This document shows, in pieces, positions 34,447-39,604 of a stretch of 39,604 nt of DNA. This DNA comes from Brevundimonas sp. (GTDB lineage Bacteria; Pseudomonadota; Alphaproteobacteria; Caulobacterales; Caulobacteraceae). Each line of letters begins with the position of its first letter. Position 1 is the stretch's first letter. The stretch covers positions 1-39,604 of the forward strand of contig JAPZRF010000027.1 of assembly GCA_027531145.1 (NCBI GenBank), in the 5' to 3' direction. The notes beneath the pieces are model-generated. The model ran no database searches, was not told where the DNA came from, and was given only the letters and a program-made list of their open reading frames with translations. Both the position numbers and the translations under genes were made by a program.

Positions 34447-36660
34447 ATGAGCGACGCCGCTGTTTCCGACGCCTCGACCGGGGCCGCCGTACCCGCCTCG
34501 CGCGCGCCACGGCTGGCGCTGGACCCCGGGCTGTCCACCGCTCCGGAGCGCTTCTTCAACCGCGAACTGTCGTGGCTGCTGTTCAACGCCCGGGTGCTTG
34601 AGGAGGCGGCCAACCCGGCGCACCCGCTGTTGGAGCGGGTGCGGTTCCTGTCCATCTCGGCCAACAACCTCGACGAGTTCTACATGACCCGCGTCGCCGG
34701 CCTGAAGGGGCAGGTGCGCGAGCGGGTCCGGGTTGTCTCCGCCGACGGCCTTACGCCGGAGGAAACCCTCGTGCGTGTCAACCGCGCCGCCGGCGAGCTC
34801 ATGATCGAGCAGCAAAAGCGCTGGCGCGCCCTGCGTCGCGAGATGACCGAGGCCGGCATCGAGGTCGTCGAGGCCTCGCGCCTGAGCCGGGCCGAGCGCG
34901 ACCGGCTGGAGCCGGAGTTCCTGTCGCAGCTGTTCGCCGTGCTGACGCCGCTGGCGATCGATCCGGCCCACCCCTTCCCCTTCCTGCCCAACCTCGGCTT
35001 CACCCTCGCCCTGCGGATGAAGCGCAACCGGGACGGCAGGCGCTTCTACGCCCTCGTGCCGGTGCCGACGCAGGTCCGGCGCTTCTGGGAGTTGCCCGCC
35101 AGCCCGCGCGCCACCCGGCCGCGCCGGCGGTTTATCCCGCTGGAACAGCTGCTGCTGCTGTTCATCGACCATCTGTTTCCCGGCTGCGAGGTCGAGGAGA
35201 CGGGCGTGCTGCGCCTGATCCGCGACTCCGACATCGAGATCGAGGAAGAAGCTGAAGACCTCGTCATGGAGTTCGAGGAGGCGCTGAAGCAGCGCCGCCT
35301 GGGTTCGGTGGTGCGGGTCAAGATCGAGGCCGGCATGCCCGAGGACCTGCGCAACTTCATCGTGGAGGAGCTGAAAGCCGAGCCGGAGGATGTGGTCATC
35401 GTCGATGGCATGCTGGGGCTGGCCCAGCTCAGCGAGCTCATCGCCTACGGCCGGCCCGAGCTGAAGTTCCCTGGCTATGAGCCGCGCTATCCCGAGCGGG
35501 TGCGCGACCAGGGCGGCGACGTCTTCGCCGCCGTGCGCGAGAAGGACATCCTCATCCACCACCCGTTCGAGAGCTTCGACGTGGTGGTGCAGTTCCTGCG
35601 CCAGGCGGCGCGCGACCCGAACGTCATCGCCATCAAGCAGACACTGTACCGGACGTCCAAGGACAGTCCGATCGTGGCGGCCCTGATCGAGGCGGCGGAG
35701 AACGGCAAGAACGTCACGGCGCTGGTCGAGCTCAAGGCCCGCTTCGACGAGGAGGCCAACCTGCGCTGGGCGAGGGCCATGGAGCGGGCCGGCGTCCACG
35801 TCGTGTTCGGCTTCGTGGAGTACAAGACCCACGCCAAGCTAAGCATTGTCGTCCGGCGCGAGGGCGAAGCGCTGAAGACCTACTGCCATTTCGGCACCGG
35901 CAACTATCATCCGATCACCGCCCGGATCTATACGGACCTGTCGCTGTTCTCGTCGGACCCCGTTCTGGCCCGCGACGCCACGCGGGTATTCAACTACATC
36001 ACCGGCTATGCCACGCCTGACGAGATGGAGGCCCTCGTCGTCAGCCCGCTCAGCATGAAGCCGACCCTGCTCGGCCTGATCGAAGCCGAGATGGCGGCAG
36101 CGGCCAGGGGGCTGCCGGCGGCGATCTGGACCAAGATCAACGCGCTGGTCGATCCCGACATCATCGACGCTCTCTACCGGGCAAGCCAGGCCGGGGTGCG
36201 GATCGAGCTTGTGGTGCGCGGCATCTGCTGTCTGCGTCCGGGCGTCGAGGGACTGAGCGAGAACATCCGGGTCAAGTCGATCATCGGTCGTTTCCTTGAG
36301 CACAGCCGCGTGGTCTGCTTCGCCAATGGCCGGGACCTGCCGCACGACAAGGCGAAGGTCTTCATCTCCTCGGCGGACTGGATGACGCGAAATCTTGAGC
36401 GCCGGGTGGAGATCATGACCCCGGTCACCAACCCGACGGTGCACGACCAGGTGCTGGACCAGATCATGGTCGCGAACCTCAAGGACGACGTGCAGAGCTG
36501 GGAGCTGAAGCCCGACGGGACCTACGTCCGGCAGACCCCGGATCCCATGAGGCCATTCTCGGCGCACCAGTACTTCATGACCAATCCCAGCCTGTCCGGC
36601 CGCGGGCGCAAGGTGAAGACCCTGCCCGGCCGCCTGCGCTACGAGCGACCTGCGTCGTGA
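34447..36660 (+). CDS. ppk: Polyphosphate kinase Ppk1
   Basis: This 737-residue enzyme polymerises the gamma-phosphate of ATP into polyphosphate. The N-domain starts at [19 protein letters not shown], and [20 protein letters not shown] follows. The catalytic His is H462 in EYKTHAKLS, and [20 protein letters not shown] and [10 protein letters not shown] (H619) match the second conserved His. [20 protein letters not shown] closes the catalytic core. ATG 34447 was chosen over GTG 34393, which adds a non-conserved basic stretch. The end overlaps ppx (GTGA), so synthesis and breakdown enzymes are made together. Confidence 0.95.
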   Translation: MSDAAVSDASTGAAVPASRAPRLALDPGLSTAPERFFNRELSWLLFNARVLEEAANPAHPLLERVRFLSISANNLDEFYMTRVAGLKGQVRERVRVVSADGLTPEETLVRVNRAAGELMIEQQKRWRALRREMTEAGIEVVEASRLSRAERDRLEPEFLSQLFAVLTPLAIDPAHPFPFLPNLGFTLALRMKRNRDGRRFYALVPVPTQVRRFWELPASPRATRPRRRFIPLEQLLLLFIDHLFPGCEVEETGVLRLIRDSDIEIEEEAEDLVMEFEEALKQRRLGSVVRVKIEAGMPEDLRNFIVEELKAEPEDVVIVDGMLGLAQLSELIAYGRPELKFPGYEPRYPERVRDQGGDVFAAVREKDILIHHPFESFDVVVQFLRQAARDPNVIAIKQTLYRTSKDSPIVAALIEAAENGKNVTALVELKARFDEEANLRWARAMERAGVHVVFGFVEYKTHAKLSIVVRREGEALKTYCHFGTGNYHPITARIYTDLSLFSSDPVLARDATRVFNYITGYATPDEMEALVVSPLSMKPTLLGLIEAEMAAAARGLPAAIWTKINALVDPDIIDALYRASQAGVRIELVVRGICCLRPGVEGLSENIRVKSIIGRFLEHSRVVCFANGRDLPHDKAKVFISSADWMTRNLERRVEIMTPVTNPTVHDQVLDQIMVANLKDDVQSWELKPDGTYVRQTPDPMRPFSAHQYFMTNPSLSGRGRKVKTLPGRLRYERPAS

Positions 36661-38153
36661 TCCTCGATCCGGGGGCGTCGCCGCGCGAGGTGGCGGTGAT
36701 CGATATCGGCTCCAACTCGGTGCGCCTCGTGCTGTATCGGGTCGAGGGGCGGGCCGTTTGGACCGTGTTCAACGAGAAGGTGCTGGCCGGCCTCGGTCGC
36801 GACCTGCGCGTCAGTGGCCGGCTGTCGCCCGAGGGCGTGGGTCTGGCCATGACCGCCCTGCGGCGCTTTGCGGCCGTGCTGGAGGGTGTGGTGCCCGAAG
36901 CGGCGCTGGTCGCCGCCACTGCCGCGGTACGCGATGCGGTGGACGGCCAGGACTTCTGCGATGACGTCGCGGGGGCTGCCGGGCTGAAGGTGAGGGTGCT
37001 CTCCGGCCCCGAAGAGGCGCGCTACGCAGCCCTCGGTGCCGTCGCCGGAGCGCCGGACGCCATGGGCGTGGTGGCTGATATGGGCGGGGCATCCCTCGAG
37101 CTGGTGCGCGTCGCCGGCGGCCGGATCGGCGACGGCGTGACCCTTGCGCTCGGCCCCTTCGCCCTCGCCCGGAGCGACGGATTTGACGTCGAACGCCTGC
37201 GGCAAACCGCGGCCGAACGCCTGAAGCCGGCCGCCGCCCCTTTTGCCACCGAGGCGCTTTATGCTGTCGGTGGCGCATGGCGCAGCCTCGCCCAGGTCCA
37301 TATGGCTCTGAGCGACTATCCGCTGCGCGTGGTGCACCAGTACGCGATGAACGCCGCCGACGCCCTCGACGTGGCGCGGCTCGTGGCGCGCCAGTCCCGC
37401 GCCTCGCTGGACAAGCTGCCGGGAGTGTCGCGCAAGCGCGCCGAGACCCTGCCCTACGCCGCGCTGGTGCTGGAGGGACTGATTGAACAGCTGGGGCTGA
37501 AGCGGGTCAGTTTTTCCGCCTGGGGACTGCGCGAGGGACTGCTGTTTGAGCACCTCGGGGCCAGCGACGCCGACCCCCTGCTGGCGGGGTGCGCCGCCCT
37601 GGGGGCGCGGCAGGGCGTGTCCCCTCATTTGCCGGCGGCGCTGGAGGCGTGGCTTGCCCCGGTGACCGCAGCCCTGCCGGCCCTGTTCGGGCCTGCCCGG
37701 GATCCGGTTCTGACCGCCGCCGCCTGCCGGCTCGCCGACCTGGGCGCGCGGCTGCACCCCGACCATCGGGTCCAGCTGGTGTTCGACCAGGTGCTGCGCA
37801 GCCCCATCCCCGGCCAGACCCATCGCGAGCGGGCCTATCTCGCGGCGGTGCTGAACGGCCGCTACGGTGGACCGGAGGTAACGCCGGAGCCGGAGCTGGT
37901 GGCGCGCCTGCTTGATGACGACGGCCGGCGGAGGGCCCGGGCGCTGGGTCAGGCCCTGCGGCTGGCCTGCGATCTGTCCGGACGGTCGCCGCAGCTGCTG
38001 GCCAACGCCGCCATCGCCCTCGATGGCGAGCAGCTGAAGCTGACGGCCTCGCCAGGGTATGCTGACCTGCTGCTGGGTGAACAGACCCGGCGCCGGGCCA
38101 AGGCCCTGGCCGAGACCCTCGGCCTGCGGCTGGTGCTCGATGGCGTGGGTTAA
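36657..38153 (+). CDS. ppx: Exopolyphosphatase / pppGpp phosphatase (Ppx/GppA family)
   Basis: This 498-residue protein of the actin-like ATPase superfamily has the phosphate-1 motif [14 protein letters not shown] (~14-27), the catalytic Glu region around [14 protein letters not shown], and the phosphate-2 motif [15 protein letters not shown]. The C-terminal HD-like domain (~300-498) is present, as in long Ppx forms. It removes terminal phosphates from polyphosphate or converts pppGpp to ppGpp. The GTG 36657 start overlaps the ppk stop. The 3' end overlaps the stop of the converging methyltransferase gene. Confidence 0.93.
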   Translation: MILDPGASPREVAVIDIGSNSVRLVLYRVEGRAVWTVFNEKVLAGLGRDLRVSGRLSPEGVGLAMTALRRFAAVLEGVVPEAALVAATAAVRDAVDGQDFCDDVAGAAGLKVRVLSGPEEARYAALGAVAGAPDAMGVVADMGGASLELVRVAGGRIGDGVTLALGPFALARSDGFDVERLRQTAAERLKPAAAPFATEALYAVGGAWRSLAQVHMALSDYPLRVVHQYAMNAADALDVARLVARQSRASLDKLPGVSRKRAETLPYAALVLEGLIEQLGLKRVSFSAWGLREGLLFEHLGASDADPLLAGCAALGARQGVSPHLPAALEAWLAPVTAALPALFGPARDPVLTAAACRLADLGARLHPDHRVQLVFDQVLRSPIPGQTHRERAYLAAVLNGRYGGPEVTPEPELVARLLDDDGRRRARALGQALRLACDLSGRSPQLLANAAIALDGEQLKLTASPGYADLLLGEQTRRRAKALAETLGLRLVLDGVG

Positions 38154-39034
38154 CCGGCCTGCCGCCGGCTGGCCTCGTAGAGCGCCACCGCTGCGGCGTT
38201 GGAGACGTTCAGGCTCTCGAAGCCGCCCGGCATGGGGATGCGCGCCAGCGCATCGCAGTGCTCGGCCACCAGTCGGCGCAAGCCCTCACCTTCGGAGCCC
38301 ATGACCAGAACAGTCGGGCGGGCGTCCAGCGCCTCGGCAAGCGTCGCCTCGGCACCGCCATCCAGCCCCACAGCCCGCCAGCCCAGATCAGCGAGCGTCT
38401 CCAGCGCGCGGCTCAGATTGACAACCCGGGCGCAGGGCAACCTTTCGGTCGCCCCCGCCGCCGCCTTGGCCAGCGCCCCGGCCAGCACCGGAGAGTGGCG
38501 ATCCTGCACGATCACCCCGCGCGCACCGAAGGCGAGCGCCGAGCGGAAGATGGCCCCGACGTTCTGCGGATCGGTCAGCTGGTCCAGCATCACGATCAGG
38601 CCCTCGGCCGGCTCGGCCAGTGCCTCGAACGCGACTCCCTCCAGCGGTGCCACCTTGAAGGCCAGCCCCTGGTGCACGGCACCTGGGGGCAGCAGGCGAT
38701 CGAGCTCGCGCGCCTCGATCCGTTCCACCTCGCGGCCCTGAAGCAGGCCCTCGCGCATCAGCTCGTCGGCGCGGTCAGGGGTGGCGAACAGGCGACCTCG
38801 GCCCTCGCGCGAGGGGTTGGCCAGGGCCGCCAGGACTGGATGGCGCCCCCACAGCACCTGGTCCGGATCCAGCCTGCCTCGGGCCGCGCGCGGCCCGAGG
38901 CCTCCGGTAGCCCGGACCGCCGGAGACCAGCCCTGAGCCGGGCCGGGAGGCCGGGTGCGCGGGCCCTCGGAGACCGGTTTCCGGGGCGGCTTCTTCCCGC
39001 TTTTCCGGTCGTTGCGTTCGTGGTTCGCCGACAC
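38150..39034 (-). CDS. rlmB: TrmH/RlmB-family 2'-O-ribose RNA methyltransferase
   Basis: This SPOUT methyltransferase of about 294 residues has a basic N-terminal tail (~1-50, Lys/Arg/Pro-rich). The substrate-binding domain begins WGRHPVLAALANPSREG, and the knotted SAM-binding domain has LDQLTDPQNVGAIFRSALAF, VLVMGSEGEGLRRLV and IPMPGGFESLNVSNAAAVAL. The closest named family is RlmB (Gm2251 of 23S rRNA), but TrmH-type relatives are similar. GTG 39034 has GGAG about ten bases upstream and follows a stretch not resembling protein. It is divergent from the tRNA-tuf region. Confidence 0.85.
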   Translation of the reverse strand: MSANHERNDRKSGKKPPRKPVSEGPRTRPPGPAQGWSPAVRATGGLGPRAARGRLDPDQVLWGRHPVLAALANPSREGRGRLFATPDRADELMREGLLQGREVERIEARELDRLLPPGAVHQGLAFKVAPLEGVAFEALAEPAEGLIVMLDQLTDPQNVGAIFRSALAFGARGVIVQDRHSPVLAGALAKAAAGATERLPCARVVNLSRALETLADLGWRAVGLDGGAEATLAEALDARPTVLVMGSEGEGLRRLVAEHCDALARIPMPGGFESLNVSNAAAVALYEASRRQAG

Positions 39035-39040
39035 TATAAG
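39012..39040 (+). promoter_or_regulatory. Predicted promoter for tRNA-Tyr/tRNA-Gly/tuf
   Basis: TTGCGT (39012-39017) and TATAAG (39035-39040) are 17 bases apart on the plus strand, ahead of the tRNA genes, and overlap the start region of the divergent methyltransferase. If used, the leader before tRNA-Tyr is about 135 bases. Judged by sequence alone. Confidence 0.4.
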
Positions 39041-39180
39041 ACGCGCTCCGATTTGGGGCCCTAGGGCTTTCGGGTCTGGCGCTCCCTCTATCCCAGGCGT
39101 TGCCGGATCACGAAGACCTTTGTGCGGATGCGCCTTTGACGGGCGCGTTCGACGGGTTCTGGCCGGTTCGAAACCCGGGC

Positions 39181-39264
39181 GGGGGAATGTCCCGAGCGGC
39201 AAAGGGGGCGGACTGTAAATCCGCTGCGTAAGCTTCGCAGGTTCGAGTCCTGCTTCCCCCACCA
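39181..39264 (+). tRNA. tRNA-Tyr (anticodon GTA), CCA encoded
   Basis: The acceptor stem is GGGGGAA (39181-39187) with TTCCCCC (39254-39260), then discriminator A and an encoded CCA. The anticodon loop CTGTAAA has GTA at 39215-39217. A long variable arm (CTGCGTAAGCTTCGCAG region), as expected for bacterial tRNA-Tyr, precedes the T-arm GGTTCGAGTCC. Confidence 0.97.
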
Positions 39265-39341
39265 CCGGTTTCGATACAGGCTAGGGCGAGGCACCGGGTC
39301 GGACCGACGCGGCCCTCCACTGGAGGTTCCGCGACGTTCGC

Positions 39342-39415
39342 GCGGGTATAGCACAATGGTAGTGCAGCAGCCTTCCAAGCTGAGGATGTCGGTTCGATCC
39401 CGTCTACCCGCTCCA
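39342..39415 (+). tRNA. tRNA-Gly (anticodon TCC), CCA encoded
   Basis: The acceptor stem is GCGGGTA (39342-39348) with TACCCGC (39405-39411), discriminator T and an encoded CCA. The anticodon loop CTTCCAA has TCC at 39374-39376. The D-arm AGCACAATGGTAGTGCA and T-loop GGTTCGATCC are standard. Confidence 0.97.
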
Positions 39416-39463
39416 TTCACCCCTTGACGAACAACCCGCCTTTGGCGGTCAGGAGTTTTGGCC

Positions 39464-39604
39464 ATGGCCAAGGAAAAGTTCGAACGCACGAAGCCGCACT
39501 GCAACATCGGCACGATTGGTCACGTTGACCACGGCAAGACGACGCTGACGGCGGCGATCACGATGACGCTGGCGAAGGTGGGCGGTGCCAAGGCGATGGC
39601 CTAT
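39464..39604 (+). CDS. tuf: Elongation factor Tu, N-terminal part (cut by window edge)
   Basis: Forty-seven residues are visible: [20 protein letters not shown] followed by [21 protein letters not shown] is the P-loop (G1) of EF-Tu, the GTPase that delivers aminoacyl-tRNA to the ribosome. AGGAG lies eight bases ahead of the ATG. It directly follows tRNA-Tyr and tRNA-Gly, like the tufB operon layout of E. coli, so cotranscription with the tRNAs is likely. A CCGCC/GGCGG hairpin (about 39437-39449) lies in the short leader. Confidence 0.97.
   Translation, partial: MAKEKFERTKPHCNIGTIGHVDHGKTTLTAAITMTLAKVGGAKAMAY

Noticed and set aside
39136..39164. TTGACG at 39136 as the -35 of a tRNA-Tyr promoter.
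   Set aside because: No acceptable -10 lies 16-18 bases downstream (CTGGCC). The TTGCGT/TATAAG pair at 39012-39040 is better.

Overview
This is a GC-rich chromosomal window that looks like an alphaproteobacterium of the order Caulobacterales, close to Brevundimonas or Caulobacter. That placement is an inference from gene content: an HdaA-type replication regulator ahead of ppk and ppx, a CheE-like protein paired with a single-domain receiver, an NDUFA12-type complex I accessory protein next to a DUF2155 protein, and a C-terminal domain of the alphaproteobacterial B12-dependent ribonucleotide reductase type. Most of the window is densely packed housekeeping genes, many joined by 4-base ATGA, GTGA or TTGA stop/start overlaps. 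No stretch over 300 bases lacks a gene.

Layout. 1-140 is the right end of an IS5-type insertion sequence that abuts the stop codon of rsmD. 136-8905 holds rsmD, a CPBP membrane protease, an RluB-type pseudouridine synthase with a very long basic tail, tadA, the shikimate pair aroK-aroB, a XerD-type recombinase, accA, and a receiver/CheE-like pair. 8918-17936, all on the minus strand, holds mscS, a threonine aldolase and an Atm1-like ABC exporter, then chrA with an ATP-dependent DNA ligase, a hybrid histidine kinase, and bolA. 17982-20196 is a J-domain protein, an Ohr peroxidase and cobS. cobT is not next to cobS. Instead a higB-higA-HEPN cassette of lower GC content (20193-21300) is present, with a palindromic operator in its promoter.

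21303-25380 carries thiS, then aroQ-accB-accC-aat and a signal peptidase I. 25387-26716 (minus strand) encodes NDUFA12, DUF2155 and a small protein with an RHH-like N-terminus, a membrane helix and an EF-hand. Divergent from these is the most unusual gene of the window (26926-29700). Its last ~200 residues match class II ribonucleotide reductase very closely, while its first ~700 residues look like a strongly eroded version of the catalytic barrel without the active-site motif. It is followed 7 bases later by a hot-dog thioesterase, then by two exported pentapeptide-repeat proteins of shared design. 31630-38153 contains aspS and, divergently, hdaA, ppk and ppx. 38150-39604 has a TrmH/RlmB methyltransferase, tRNA-Tyr(GTA), tRNA-Gly(TCC) and the start of tuf.

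The strongest candidates for undescribed biology are the pseudo-reductase at 26926-29700 and the three-gene higB-higA-HEPN module. Smaller points are the receiver with Ser at the phospho-acceptor site, the RHH/TM/EF-hand protein, and paired palindromes or DnaA-like boxes at 21-base spacing. All family assignments were made by eye from motifs; no database search was run.
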